Below, in pieces: positions 19,405 through 29,024 of a DNA stretch of 59,400 nucleotides (positions within the stretch are counted from its first letter, which is position 1; every line of letters begins with the position of its first letter). The translations under genes were made by a program, and so were the position numbers. The notes beneath the pieces were generated by a model. The model ran no database searches and had not been told where the DNA came from. It saw only the letters and a program-made list of their open reading frames with translations. Origin of the DNA: Chromatiales bacterium (GTDB lineage Bacteria; Pseudomonadota; Gammaproteobacteria; SZUA-152); contig JALSGT010000097.1 of the NCBI GenBank assembly GCA_026982555.1, positions 1 through 59,400 on the forward strand. The letters run 5' to 3'.

Positions 19405-19734
19405 CGGGTTTGCATCAACATATCTTTTAATCTACGCCTCATTACTGGTGGGGCAATCGCCCGGTTTTCAACAGGCTCACATATCCTCGAAGCAGTCAAC
19501 TGCGAAATCTGGTACATCAGCCACTTTAACCATGTTTACTTGCATTTCAACACTGACGCGCTGCGCAAATATTCGACAGCCGTGGTATGACTTTCGTTTG
19601 ACTCGCCGTGTTTGTGTGTGCAGTGGTGTTTCGATGAAAAAAAGAATCGTGCTACTCAGGCATACTCCTTGTAACATACGGCGCTGTACTTTTTCTGCAC
19701 CTGCGATGGTCAATTATCCTACACGAGGAATAAC
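19405..19734. other. Intergenic region with a divergent repeat copy
   Basis: About 330 bp before the polysaccharide-modification genes. Bases 19481-19510 match 50463-50492 at 24 of 30 positions, and both copies are preceded by ACAGGCT, so this may be a decayed copy of the repeat found beside mutS. No promoter with both boxes is convincing. A minus-strand frame of 78 codons is not supported. Confidence 0.4.
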
Positions 19735-20694
19735 ATGGTAAAAGTGTATTTTACAGTTGATGTCGAAATATGGTGTGACGGCTGGAATGATATTGACAAT
19801 AAATTTAACGCCGCATTTCAGCGTTACATTTATGGACCAACAAAAAAAGGAAACTACGGGCTACCCTACAAGCTAGATGTGTTAAATGATCACGGGCTAA
19901 CAGGTGTTTTTTTTGTTGAACCCTTGTTTTCCCTGAGATTTGGTGCTGATTCCCTTTCCGAGATAACCGGATTGATCATGGACGAAAATCAACCGGTAGA
20001 ACTTCATTTACATACCGAGTGGGTTGATGAAGCAAAAGTTTCACCGATACCCAATATCACAGAGAAGCGTCAACATCTCAGGCACTTCCAGCCTGATGAG
20101 CAAAAAATCCTCGTTGAGACAGGAAAAAACCTGCTGAATCAAGCAGGAGTGATGCATATAAATGCATTTAGAGCAGGCAGCTTTGGTTTTAATATCCATA
20201 CGCTCTCCGCGCTTCGCGAGACGGGTATTCGTGTTGACAGTAGTTATAACGCAACATTAATGGGGCTTGATAGTGGCTTAATGCCGGGTCATGTTGTGAC
20301 AGAACCTCTTGTTCATGATGGCGTATATGAAGTACCAATGACGGTTTTTTATGATTGGCGGGATCATTTGCGGCATACCCAGTTATGCGCATGTTCTTCA
20401 AGAGAGCTGGAAGGCATTCTGTGGAAAAGCCTTGAGGAAGGCAGAAAAGAGGTTGTTATCTTGTCCCACAGTTTTGAACTGCTGGATAAAACATGTACCC
20501 GTCCCAATCCCGTTGTCATAAAGCGGTTCCGAAAACTGTGCGCATTTCTGGACAAAAACAGAGATTGTTTCAGTGTTGAAGGATTTTCAGATTTCACTGT
20601 TGATAATTTGTCGGAGCAGCCTTTGCCCTTAAGGTCTCCGGTATGGGCAACAGGGTTAAGGGTTTTAGAGCAGGCATGGAGTAAATATGCATGA
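19735..20694 (+). CDS. NodB-like polysaccharide deacetylase family protein
   Basis: 319 residues, no signal peptide. It shows the NodB-type order of motifs: FTVDVEIW with the catalytic-base/metal Asp, HLHTEW supplying the metal-ligand His pair, FRAGSFGFN (motif 3 Arg) and VILSHSFEL (motif with the late His). Family members hydrolyse N- or O-acetyl groups on polysaccharides with a bound divalent metal. Lacking a signal peptide, this one more likely acts on a cytoplasmic lipid-linked or sugar intermediate. ATG 19735 follows AGGA at proper spacing. Its stop overlaps the next gene's start (ATGA), so the two are coupled. Confidence 0.85.
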   Translation: MVKVYFTVDVEIWCDGWNDIDNKFNAAFQRYIYGPTKKGNYGLPYKLDVLNDHGLTGVFFVEPLFSLRFGADSLSEITGLIMDENQPVELHLHTEWVDEAKVSPIPNITEKRQHLRHFQPDEQKILVETGKNLLNQAGVMHINAFRAGSFGFNIHTLSALRETGIRVDSSYNATLMGLDSGLMPGHVVTEPLVHDGVYEVPMTVFYDWRDHLRHTQLCACSSRELEGILWKSLEEGRKEVVILSHSFELLDKTCTRPNPVVIKRFRKLCAFLDKNRDCFSVEGFSDFTVDNLSEQPLPLRSPVWATGLRVLEQAWSKYA

Positions 20695-21638
20695 AGAATG
20701 AGTGGCTGACAGGAGAGGTACCCTTCAAATATATGCTGAGTGACTTGACGTTATTCAAGCGTGATATCGTGTTAAAGATTTTGCGATTCAAAATTATTTC
20801 TGAAAACAGTCCCCCTGAAAAAATCCCATTCCCGGATGTAAAGTTAGCGGGCAAGGAAAAAGGGTATCTTCTTCGATCCATTCCTCTTCCATCTGTACAG
20901 CCGGCTTACAGGGTAGAGGATGGATATATATATTATGTGGCTGATCAATTCAGCAGATATTATATTGATTTACAGCAAACCTTTGAGGAGTATATAGCAA
21001 AATTTTCATCCAAAACCCGGTCCACCATTAGAAGAAAAATAAAAAAATTTACGGCCAAGTGTAATGGAAACATGAACTGGAAGAGTTATCGAACAGTTGA
21101 TGAGCTGGCCGAGTTTTATCGTGGTGCCCGTGAAGTATCGAGCAAAAGCTACCAGGAAAAATTACTGGATTCCGGTTTGCCGGATACAGAACAATTCCAG
21201 AAAACAATGGCCAGTCTGGCCAGGGATGATAGCGTCAGAGGCTATTTATTGTTTGATGAGAACAAGCCGGTAGCTTATATGTATTGTCCCGTTCAGGATA
21301 GCGTATTGTTATACCAGTATTTAGGTTATGACCCGGAGTATATTAAATGGTCCGTGGGTACGATTCTTCACTGGTTTGCATTTGAAGATATTCTTGGTGA
21401 GAAAAAATTCAGGTATTTTGATTTTACGGAAGGGCAGTCGGAGCACAAGCGTTTATATTCAACGGGGAGTTTATTGTGTGGCAATGTGTATATATTCCCC
21501 AAAAGTATCAGTGCATGGCTGCTGGTGAAAAGCCACAATGCGGTCAATACATCATCCAAAATACTTGGGAACTTTTTAGAACGGGCAAATCTAAAATCAA
21601 AGATCATAAAAATGATCAGATTTAAAAATAACAGGTGA
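20691..21638 (+). CDS. FemAB/CelD-like acyltransferase (GNAT superfamily)
   Basis: 315 residues. The segment TFEEYIAKFSSKTRSTIRRK is the hallmark of BioF2/CelD-like acetyltransferases linked to exopolysaccharide clusters, followed by a GNAT-like core (DDSVRGYLLFDENKPVAYMY, YLGYDPEYIKWSVGTILHW, FDFTEGQSEHKRLY). Expected role: transfer of an acyl or aminoacyl group to a sugar. It overlaps the deacetylase gene by four bases and is followed 15 bp later by another acetyltransferase. A deacetylase and two acyltransferases in a row suggest remodelling of amino-sugar substituents. Confidence 0.8.
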   Translation: MKNEWLTGEVPFKYMLSDLTLFKRDIVLKILRFKIISENSPPEKIPFPDVKLAGKEKGYLLRSIPLPSVQPAYRVEDGYIYYVADQFSRYYIDLQQTFEEYIAKFSSKTRSTIRRKIKKFTAKCNGNMNWKSYRTVDELAEFYRGAREVSSKSYQEKLLDSGLPDTEQFQKTMASLARDDSVRGYLLFDENKPVAYMYCPVQDSVLLYQYLGYDPEYIKWSVGTILHWFAFEDILGEKKFRYFDFTEGQSEHKRLYSTGSLLCGNVYIFPKSISAWLLVKSHNAVNTSSKILGNFLERANLKSKIIKMIRFKNNR

Positions 21639-21653
21639 TTTCGACATAGCCCA

Positions 21654-22232
21654 ATGATTAATTCGCTGATTAAGAACGCAAAAAATATTGTCCATACAAT
21701 TCTGAATTATAGTGTTTTTGTTATTTATAAGTGTAACGGTATGCCAGAGAATGTGAGCGTTCCCCGGAAAGGTTATGAACTTCGCCTGATGACCCGCGAA
21801 GATATCATGAGTAGTGATGATACGCTTATTTCTGAGCAGGCATGGTATGGAGGAGACGATACGTGTATTTTTGCCTGCATTGTTGATGGGCGTATTGTTG
21901 CACTCTGTGTGTATTGGTATGGTGACCGGTATTTGACCAGAAATTTCTGGCCTTTAAAAGAAAAAGAGGCAAAGCTTGTTCAGCTTTACACACTGCCGGA
22001 TATGAGAGGAAAAGGAATTGCGCCTATGCTGATCCAGCATTCTGCTCATGTCATGATGAAACACGGATTTACCAATCTTTTTGCGCGAATCTGGCATTCC
22101 AATCATTCATCACGCAAGGCCTTTGAAAAAAGTCACTGGACGGCGATTTCCACCGTGATAGAAATACAGCCGGTGGCAAGCATCAAACCATTCAGGTTCC
22201 GTATTGCTAAAAAGGGATTGGCACAGCAATAA
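21654..22232 (+). CDS. GNAT-family N-acetyltransferase
   Basis: 192 residues with a clear GNAT core: LVQLYTLPDMRGKGIAPMLI contains the acetyl-CoA pyrophosphate-binding RGKGIA, followed by NLFARIWHSNHSSRKAFEK (the motif-B helix). The N-terminus is hydrophobic but has no signal cleavage site. The substrate is unknown. As third gene of a run with a deacetylase and a CelD-like transferase, it probably acetylates a sugar or sugar-lipid intermediate. A strong 10-bp palindrome follows it. Confidence 0.8.
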   Translation: MINSLIKNAKNIVHTILNYSVFVIYKCNGMPENVSVPRKGYELRLMTREDIMSSDDTLISEQAWYGGDDTCIFACIVDGRIVALCVYWYGDRYLTRNFWPLKEKEAKLVQLYTLPDMRGKGIAPMLIQHSAHVMMKHGFTNLFARIWHSNHSSRKAFEKSHWTAISTVIEIQPVASIKPFRFRIAKKGLAQQ

Positions 22233-22287
22233 GGAACAGTTTTTTGCGGTGCTCTCATGAGGTTCAATGTTTTCTGGACTGAATGAA

Positions 22288-22311
22288 TTCCCCGCAGTTT
22301 GCTGCGGGGAA
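22288..22311. repeat. GC-rich palindrome between convergent genes
   Basis: TTCCCCGCAG (22288-22297) and CTGCGGGGAA (22302-22311) form a perfect 10-bp stem with a TTTG loop, lying between convergent gene ends. CCCCGCAGcttGCTGCGGGG-type elements are common repeated extragenic palindromes in proteobacteria, so REP-like is the first reading. Its position also lets it serve as a bidirectional terminator, though there is no T-run directly after it on the plus strand. Confidence 0.5.
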
Positions 22312-22349
22312 GTGTCGGCGTCCGGTTTTTGCTGGTGATCAGTGATTGG

Positions 22350-25079
22350 TCAGGGCCGGGTAAAAACAAGCGGGGTAAAACTTGTCGTCATTTCCAGGTT
22401 TCGTACGGTCACTGAACCGTCATCATTCGCGGAGACGGTTCCCGATTTTCCGTTATAACTCCAGTTGATGGCTTCCCCTGGCAACAGCTGGAATTGCTGA
22501 ATACGACGTATTGTCACATCTGCGGTAACGGGAAGCTGCCCATAATAATAATTTCCTTTTGGTGGGTAACCCGGGGCAGGCGGGGTGCCTGTTGTGTCGA
22601 TGTCTACCTTGACCGGCATGCTTAGCTGGTTGCGTGTATCGATGATATTTGTGCTGTCCCAGCGCAGGTAACGATTAATTGCGCCTCGCAAGGTGCCTGT
22701 ATATCCTCCCGCGCCATCGGGCTCTCCAGCGTCATCATCGGCTGAGCCGTTGGAAAAAGCAGGGAATGCCAGGCCTCTCCTCAGAAAGGACGTTGCATCC
22801 AGCGCCAGCTCCTTCCACCAGTCTGCGCTAAGCGGGCTATCTTGACCGGTGTGAGCCCGTTGATCCCAGGCAACAAGGTGCCCAATCTCTTCTTGTTGCA
22901 GTGCCGACAGGAAAGAGATGCCCGTAACCGGGCTCTCCCGTACCATCGCGTCAAAGCTGATAACAGGATCATTTTTCCCGCTTATTGTACTAAAGTGGAG
23001 ATTGCGGAAGTCTTTATTGCTAAGAGCGGCGCGACTGGCATCATACAAATCCCAAACATTGGTTCCTTTGTCGTCACCTGGCAGTCCAAGTTCTTTTGAA
23101 CCCCAGTAAGAAGTAAGCCCAGTCTGATGTCCGGGACTTAAAAAATGAGGCGTGGTACCACCAATACGAGGAAGGATCTCTGTAAAGTGGCGGCCGTAGT
23201 TGATTGCCAGGAAAAGCGCACCGGTGCCTCCCATGGACTGACCAGAGACCAGAACCTGATCCGGGTCAGCACCCGGGCAAGATCCCACTTCAGCAGGCAA
23301 GCCCGGACAGCCTTCCAGCAGGTAAGAGAGCAGGTGCATGACTCTGCGCTGGGTATAATTGGGATTGCTGCCGCTGGTTCTATCGCCACCAGGGAGCCAC
23401 TCATTGTATCCTGTCCACCATGTATTATTGGCATCATGAGGCGCAATACCGAAATAGCCTTCCCTTCCCACTGTGCCGGGGCTGCCACCAAAACCATGCA
23501 GACCAATCCGCACGGGCAGCATGTTAGTCGCACTCGCTTTCGTAGGGATGGCCAGGTTTGCTGTGAATTCACGCCCTTTATAACCGGGACTGTCCAGAAA
23601 ATCATCGGTGACTTGCGTCATTTCCAACTTGGTTACCCTGTATAAATCTTTCGAGCTGACAAATGTAGGCCAGGGTGGCTGGATGGTATTGTTGACCGTT
23701 ACTGTGAACATCTGGGTCTCACTGTCTTCACCGTCTACGGCCTCCATTGTTATTTGCCACGACTTTCCTCCCTGGATAAAATCCGGGCGAAAATCGAAAC
23801 GGCGCTCGACTTCGTTCCAGTGCATTCCGGGTGGCATGCCGCTGACAAAGATTCGCGCACTTGGTCGAGCGATGATGTCAATGGTGTAATCCTGTTCCTC
23901 GTCGAAAGATTGTGGACCGGGGTTGGACAGCAATACTGTCGAATCGGTATCGTCGTTGGTGATGGTTGCCACGCCGACAGCATTGAGCAGGCTGGCATTA
24001 GCGGGATTGGATAATGCCAGTCTGAACGTTTCATTGAGTTCTGCAATGGTGTCACCAACCACATTTACGGCAACAGTTTTGCTGGTTTCTCCGGAAGCAA
24101 AGGACAGGATACCGCTTTTACTCTGATAATCACCCGGTGAGGTCGCGGTAATGTCGCTGGTTTCGTAATTGACGGTAACGGTATCGACGCTGCTGGCGGA
24201 CAGGGTAACAGTGAACATTGCCGCTGTAGTCCCTGAATCACCTTCAGTGATGCTGATGTCTCCAATTTGCAGTGTCGGGAGAGTGCCGACATTATCGTCA
24301 TTGACAATGGTTGCCCAGGCAACAGCATTGCTGCTGTTCAGGTCAGCATTGCCGGGATTTGACAGGGTCAGTTTGAATTTTTCATCAGGTTCCGGAATGG
24401 CATCACCAACCACTTCTACCGTAACCGTCTTGCTGGTTTCTCCGGGTGCAAAGGACAAGGTGCCGTTTTTACTCTGATAATCAGCGGGTTCGGTCGCGGT
24501 ATCGTTACTGGTTGTGTAATCGACAGTAACAGTATCGGTGCTGCTGGCAGATAGAGTGATGTTAAACATTGCTGCCGTAGTACCTGAGTCGCCTTCAGTG
24601 ATGCTGATGTTTCCGATTTGCAGTGTCGGTGTGTCGTCATCGACAATGGTTGCCCAGGCAACCGCATTGTTGCTTGGGTCGTCGGGGTCGGATAAGGTCA
24701 GTTTGAATTTTTCATCCGGTTCCGGAGTGGTATCACCCACCACATTAACTGTTACTGTCTTCTCTGTTTCTCCGGGTGCAAAGGATAAAGTGCCGCTTTT
24801 ACTCTGATAATCAGCGGGTTCGGTCGCGGTATCGTTACTGGTTTCGTAATTGACGGTAATGGTCTCGGTAACGGGGGTAGACAGGACAATGTTGAATGTT
24901 GCCGCTGTAGTACCCGAATTACCCTCGGTAACCCGAATATTGGAGAACTCGAATGTTGGTGTTGTATCGTCATTGTCATTGCCCTTGTCCGAGGCGGAAC
25001 CGCCACATGCGCTGAGGATGGCACTGAATATGAGAATGGTACAAAATTTACCCATCAGGTTTTGATTGACTGATTTCAT
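22350..25079 (-). CDS. Lipoprotein with Calx-beta repeats and an esterase-like domain
   Basis: 909 residues. A lipoprotein signal ends in ILSAC with Cys25 as the lipidated residue. Next come three Calx-beta domains of about 115 residues (each opening like ITEGDSGTTAAMF and closing AVAWATIVDDD), then a putative Ig fold (NPGPQSFDEEQDYTIDI, VDGEDSETQMFTVTV). The C-terminal half is an alpha/beta-hydrolase of the PHB-depolymerase/esterase kind, with HGFGGSPGTVGREG and the nucleophile motif GQSMGG, plus a possible late His in IGHLVAWDQRAH. It is probably surface-anchored, binding Ca2+ and hydrolysing an ester, perhaps a substituent on the matrix polysaccharide. It is convergent with the acetyltransferase genes and divergent from the di-heme protein gene. 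Confidence 0.8.
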   Translation of the reverse strand: MKSVNQNLMGKFCTILIFSAILSACGGSASDKGNDNDDTTPTFEFSNIRVTEGNSGTTAATFNIVLSTPVTETITVNYETSNDTATEPADYQSKSGTLSFAPGETEKTVTVNVVGDTTPEPDEKFKLTLSDPDDPSNNAVAWATIVDDDTPTLQIGNISITEGDSGTTAAMFNITLSASSTDTVTVDYTTSNDTATEPADYQSKNGTLSFAPGETSKTVTVEVVGDAIPEPDEKFKLTLSNPGNADLNSSNAVAWATIVNDDNVGTLPTLQIGDISITEGDSGTTAAMFTVTLSASSVDTVTVNYETSDITATSPGDYQSKSGILSFASGETSKTVAVNVVGDTIAELNETFRLALSNPANASLLNAVGVATITNDDTDSTVLLSNPGPQSFDEEQDYTIDIIARPSARIFVSGMPPGMHWNEVERRFDFRPDFIQGGKSWQITMEAVDGEDSETQMFTVTVNNTIQPPWPTFVSSKDLYRVTKLEMTQVTDDFLDSPGYKGREFTANLAIPTKASATNMLPVRIGLHGFGGSPGTVGREGYFGIAPHDANNTWWTGYNEWLPGGDRTSGSNPNYTQRRVMHLLSYLLEGCPGLPAEVGSCPGADPDQVLVSGQSMGGTGALFLAINYGRHFTEILPRIGGTTPHFLSPGHQTGLTSYWGSKELGLPGDDKGTNVWDLYDASRAALSNKDFRNLHFSTISGKNDPVISFDAMVRESPVTGISFLSALQQEEIGHLVAWDQRAHTGQDSPLSADWWKELALDATSFLRRGLAFPAFSNGSADDDAGEPDGAGGYTGTLRGAINRYLRWDSTNIIDTRNQLSMPVKVDIDTTGTPPAPGYPPKGNYYYGQLPVTADVTIRRIQQFQLLPGEAINWSYNGKSGTVSANDDGSVTVRNLEMTTSFTPLVFTRP

Positions 25080-25499
25080 TCCGTGTAATTGTCCTGTATC
25101 AATATATTGTTAGTGCATTGCGCTGTGCTGATTTGCCAAGGCTTCGAGTAAACGTAAAACAGCGCTGATATTGTTCCGTTTAGCGGGAAATCAACGTCGC
25201 TTCTTTAATGTTAATGCGCTATTGGGCTGCTTACCTATTGATCCGAGTTAATAGAATGTGGTGCCGGTCGCAAAATGGTTCAGTCATGGTCAAGGTTCAG
25301 TGCATGGAGGCGATTAGCAGAGTGCGTGTCATTTCTGTTGAGATAATTATTCGCATGTCAAGTCCGATATATCAAGTCTCAATACAGCCTGCCACGTTTG
25401 GAACAGCACCGTCTCAAAACAAATAAATACAGGCGAGAGGGTTATGTATGGGAACCCGGCACTCTTTTGCCGCGTTAGCAGGTATGGAGATTGGCAAGC
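25080..25499. other. Divergent intergenic region
   Basis: 420 bp between two exported-protein genes on opposite strands. It must hold their promoters, but I find no -35/-10 pair at good spacing; TTGAGA near 25340 and TATATC near 25370 are too far apart. A 72-codon plus-strand frame inside it has no ribosome binding site and no family features. Confidence 0.4.
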
Positions 25500-28400
25500 A
25501 TGAATCCTTTCAAATATAAGCCCCTTTTTACTATGACCATATTTAATATGACTAAATATTTTTTACCCGCATGGGCCATCCTTGGCATTTTAGCAGGTTT
25601 GAGTCTGTCTGAAGCAGCATCTGCGGCACAACATCAGGCCCGGTTTGCTGAAATTGATTACGATGTGGTGTATGTGCGTTGCCCGAGGGGCAAAGAACCG
25701 GTTTTGCGCCCCACCTCTGGAGCTACCCCACAGCAATTACTGAATTGGAACGGCGTTAATGACCTGTGGCTGTCGGCCAACAACAACGTTTATCACCAGC
25801 CTGGTTGTGATCTGGTTTTGCATGACTCCAGCATGACTCCTGGTGATCCTGCCGCAGAGACAGTGCTGGTTGACTGCAACGAAGATGACACCTCAAACCC
25901 TGTGTGCTCGGTGGTGGACCCCAATGTCTCCTTTGATGGGCGTTATGTGGTGTACACCAAGTTTATTGATACCCGCACCTTTGTGACTGGTCTGGGTATT
26001 CGGCAGCTGGGTGGTATAGGCAGGCAGAGCTTTATGAAGCTTGATCCTGAAGGAAAGCTTGGCTCCAACAGGAACTATTTTGCCGTTATGGATCATGTTA
26101 ATTTTAAGCCTTATGACGCGCCGGCATTGATTTTTATGTATGACCTGCTCACGGGCGAAAATGTACAGGTGTCGCCCGACAGCAAAATATTTGCTGGCCG
26201 TGCGCACCCGGGCAAGGACGAAGAGTGGAGCTCCAATATTCCAGTGATGGATACCGGCCCGTTTTTTATGCCCAATGGCCGCATTGGCTTTACCAGTAAC
26301 CGTGAGCAGGGTTTTGGTATGTTCCAGCTGTTTACGATGGATCGTGATGGAAGAAACATGGAAGTCCTGAGCCATCGCGCCATGGCAAACCAATTGCACC
26401 CCTTCACCCTGATGGATGGACGCATTGTTTACACCAACTTTGATCGCATGCTGCAACGTGTGACCAATAATAATTTCTCTTTATTCGAAATCAACCCCGA
26501 TGGTTCCGCGCCGTTTATTTTTGCGGGCAAAAATGATCCCACAAAATGGTCGTATCATTACACGACCCAGTTGTCGGATGGCGACATCGTTACCACCTTG
26601 TATTACAACCATCAGCAGACCGGGCTGGGTGCATTTGAGCGTTTTCCGGTGAATCCGCCGGGGCCGGATTTTGTACACCGTACAATTTCCACCGGTGTAG
26701 CAGGTGATGTGCTCAATACGCTGCCGGATACCTGGAAAACAGGCAACCAGCTGTTACCGTTCGCCCGCCCCGGGCAGTTTCGTCTGACACCGCAGGCGGG
26801 TGCCGGTGACACTCAAATGCCTCGTTACAAAAACAGCGCGGATTATTTTGTACACCCGGTGGATGGTCGTACTGTTGTTATGAGCGGTCGTTTCACCCAT
26901 CCTGCTGCGGCACCCGATAATGATTTGCTGGCCACTTACGCAATAGGTGGTGCCTCTACTATCGGCAGTTCTGTATTTCGGGACACGACGCTGGAGGCGG
27001 TCAAGGAAGTCATTGGCAAGGATGCGGGTATCTGGCTGCTGCCGCTGGAGCCCAACAGTACCCGCCAGATAGGGCACATTGCCGATGATGCCCGGATCGT
27101 GGTGGATTTCCCCCAGTATCACGAAATTATGCCGCGTGCGGTGGTGCGTTATCAGGATATCTATGGCATTCCACGTCCTGACCCTGATGGTGAGCGACCA
27201 CCAACCCGCAATAATGGCGATCAGGATCCGCGTCTGCCTGCTGGCGCGCCCTATGGTCTTACCGGTGCCGCTTCTCTGTACGACCGGGAAACCCGCTCAC
27301 TTAATGGTACCCCCTGGAACATGAAGGATGGTGGTGGTGCCATGTCGGGACGTACCTACATGAATTTGGCGGTCAGTGGTGCCGAACTGGCTATTTTTGA
27401 TAACGATGAAATCTACGGTGTTCGTGTTCTTATCCCTGTGCCCAATATTCCCAAAGAGGCTTACAGGAGCGAGGAAAAGTGGTCTGGTTTCCAGCAACAT
27501 CATTTGCGTATTCTTGGCGAATACCCGGTGCGCAAACCCGGCACGGAAGGGTTGGAGCCCGATGATGCTCAAGGCAACCCGGATACCAGTTTCATCGTAA
27601 GGGTACCGGCTGATACGCCTTTTCTGATGCAGACCATTGACAAACGTGGCATGGCACTGGACATCGAAACCACATCGCGTTCGGTCACGCGTGGTGAGGA
27701 GCAGTTTTGCTCGGGCTGTCATGTCCATACCCGCGAAGGTATGGATACCCTGGATTCACTGGCCAGGAGCAATACCAGCGAATTTGGTGACTTCACTGGT
27801 ATCAGTGCCCCGTTGTTTGTGGGGGAAGACAAGGGTTATCCGGTTGTTGCCAGTGCTCAGGATACTTATTCCGGAGAGGCGGGAGCCACGGCTCGACGCT
27901 CCTTTGCTGCGGACTGGGACAACAACATTGCGGCGATTGTGCAGAATCGTTGCGCGTCTTGTCATGCAGAAGGTGAGTCGGCTCAGCAGCTCACAGGTCT
28001 ACGTTTGGATGGCAGTAACCGGACCTATGAGTTGCTTATCAAGAACAAATACACTCGTGAAGATGGCACTGTCATCGGTGCTGGTTTCAAGCCAGGCAAT
28101 GGTCTCACCGATCTCGATGAGCCGGGAACTGATCGCATTACACCGCACTACCAGTGTTGTACGCCTTCACGATGGGTTTCCGTCAACAGCGCGCGTTCCA
28201 GCATGCTGGTGTGGGCACTCTACGGTGAGCGCCTGGATGGTCGTGACCCTCTTACGGGCTTGCCACCCGCTGGCAGCGGTGTGTTGGTGGACAATGGGAG
28301 TCCCAGGCGTGATTACCCCGAGATATGGCCCAAGGTAAGTGAACACCTGGCTTATGTTTCCGGCATGCCTGAGGCGGAAAAACGCCTGATTGCGCGCTGG

Positions 28401-29024
28401 CTGGATATAGGAGCACCCAAGCTTAATGTACATGATGACATGATGCGCCCGGTGATGACCCTTACACCTGTGGGTGGTGCCTCCAGCGTGGACAGTATTT
28501 TGGTCGGGTTGTGGGATGATTCTCCACTGGATTTTGCCCGATTCAAAGTGGTAATGGCCAATGGTGACGATATTACGCCTCAGGTGACAGGTGCGCCGGA
28601 TGTTATCAGCATACCTTTGCCCGACACAGTGACCGAAAGCAATGCTGATGATGTCACAATCACGCTGGAAATCTGGGATAAGCCCAATCGAAGCTGGAGC
28701 AGAGTGCGTCCTGGCGAAGCTGCTGCCAACCGTACTCGCAAAACTGTGACAGGGCGTGCATTGTTGCGCATGGCAGGTAGTTCCACAGGTGGCGGCTCAA
28801 CAGGCGGAGGCTCGACTGGTGGCGGCTCAACAGGAGGAGGTTCAACAGGAGGAGGCTCAACAGGAGGAGGCTCAACAGGCGGAGGTTCAACAGGAGGAGG
28901 CTCAACTGATGAAGGTTCCAGTGGAGGCGGCGGTAGTCACAGCCCGCTGGGATTGTTGCTGTTGGCTGCCCTGTGGCCTGTATTACGACGCCGAAACAAG
29001 GCAGGCAGTGTTCTCGTAAGGTGA
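25500..29024 (+). CDS. Exported di-heme beta-propeller protein (HzsA-related) with GlyGly-CTERM
   Basis: 1174 residues from ATG 25500 (TTG 25491 is also possible). A signal peptide ends near SAASAA. A long PD40/beta-propeller-like region follows (DPNVSFDGRYVVYTKF, GRIGFTSNREQGFGMFQLF, DGRIVYTNFDRML), then two c-type heme motifs, CSGCH (residues 737-741) and CASCH (818-822). Next come a beta-rich domain, eight GGGST units (1097-1136) and a GlyGly-CTERM tail (GGGGS, hydrophobic helix, LRRR). The layout resembles proteins annotated as related to the hydrazine synthase alpha subunit, which does not imply hydrazine synthesis. More likely it is a cell-surface redox protein. Heme attachment needs periplasmic Ccm export. 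First of six consecutive plus-strand exported proteins. Confidence 0.75.
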   Translation: MNPFKYKPLFTMTIFNMTKYFLPAWAILGILAGLSLSEAASAAQHQARFAEIDYDVVYVRCPRGKEPVLRPTSGATPQQLLNWNGVNDLWLSANNNVYHQPGCDLVLHDSSMTPGDPAAETVLVDCNEDDTSNPVCSVVDPNVSFDGRYVVYTKFIDTRTFVTGLGIRQLGGIGRQSFMKLDPEGKLGSNRNYFAVMDHVNFKPYDAPALIFMYDLLTGENVQVSPDSKIFAGRAHPGKDEEWSSNIPVMDTGPFFMPNGRIGFTSNREQGFGMFQLFTMDRDGRNMEVLSHRAMANQLHPFTLMDGRIVYTNFDRMLQRVTNNNFSLFEINPDGSAPFIFAGKNDPTKWSYHYTTQLSDGDIVTTLYYNHQQTGLGAFERFPVNPPGPDFVHRTISTGVAGDVLNTLPDTWKTGNQLLPFARPGQFRLTPQAGAGDTQMPRYKNSADYFVHPVDGRTVVMSGRFTHPAAAPDNDLLATYAIGGASTIGSSVFRDTTLEAVKEVIGKDAGIWLLPLEPNSTRQIGHIADDARIVVDFPQYHEIMPRAVVRYQDIYGIPRPDPDGERPPTRNNGDQDPRLPAGAPYGLTGAASLYDRETRSLNGTPWNMKDGGGAMSGRTYMNLAVSGAELAIFDNDEIYGVRVLIPVPNIPKEAYRSEEKWSGFQQHHLRILGEYPVRKPGTEGLEPDDAQGNPDTSFIVRVPADTPFLMQTIDKRGMALDIETTSRSVTRGEEQFCSGCHVHTREGMDTLDSLARSNTSEFGDFTGISAPLFVGEDKGYPVVASAQDTYSGEAGATARRSFAADWDNNIAAIVQNRCASCHAEGESAQQLTGLRLDGSNRTYELLIKNKYTREDGTVIGAGFKPGNGLTDLDEPGTDRITPHYQCCTPSRWVSVNSARSSMLVWALYGERLDGRDPLTGLPPAGSGVLVDNGSPRRDYPEIWPKVSEHLAYVSGMPEAEKRLIARWLDIGAPKLNVHDDMMRPVMTLTPVGGASSVDSILVGLWDDSPLDFARFKVVMANGDDITPQVTGAPDVISIPLPDTVTESNADDVTITLEIWDKPNRSWSRVRPGEAAANRTRKTVTGRALLRMAGSSTGGGSTGGGSTGGGSTGGGSTGGGSTGGGSTGGGSTGGGSTDEGSSGGGGSHSPLGLLLLAALWPVLRRRNKAGSVLVR
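28788..28907 (+). repeat. 15-bp coding minisatellite, 8 units (GGGST)
   Basis: Eight head-to-tail copies of a 15-bp unit like GGAGGCTCAACAGGA encode GGGST. Third-position variants (GGT/GGC/GGA, TCA/TCG) show that some units are older than others. The array is the flexible linker before the GlyGly-CTERM tail of the di-heme protein. Copy number could change by slipped-strand pairing without breaking the frame. Confidence 0.9.

Noticed and set aside
25208..25426. 72-codon plus-strand frame between two exported-protein genes
   Set aside because: No ribosome binding site, no domain, and it occupies the space needed for divergent promoters.
25500..29024. Hydrazine synthase function
   Set aside because: Resemblance to the HzsA-related family does not imply the anammox enzyme. 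No HzsB/C partners are present and the protein carries a surface-sorting tail.
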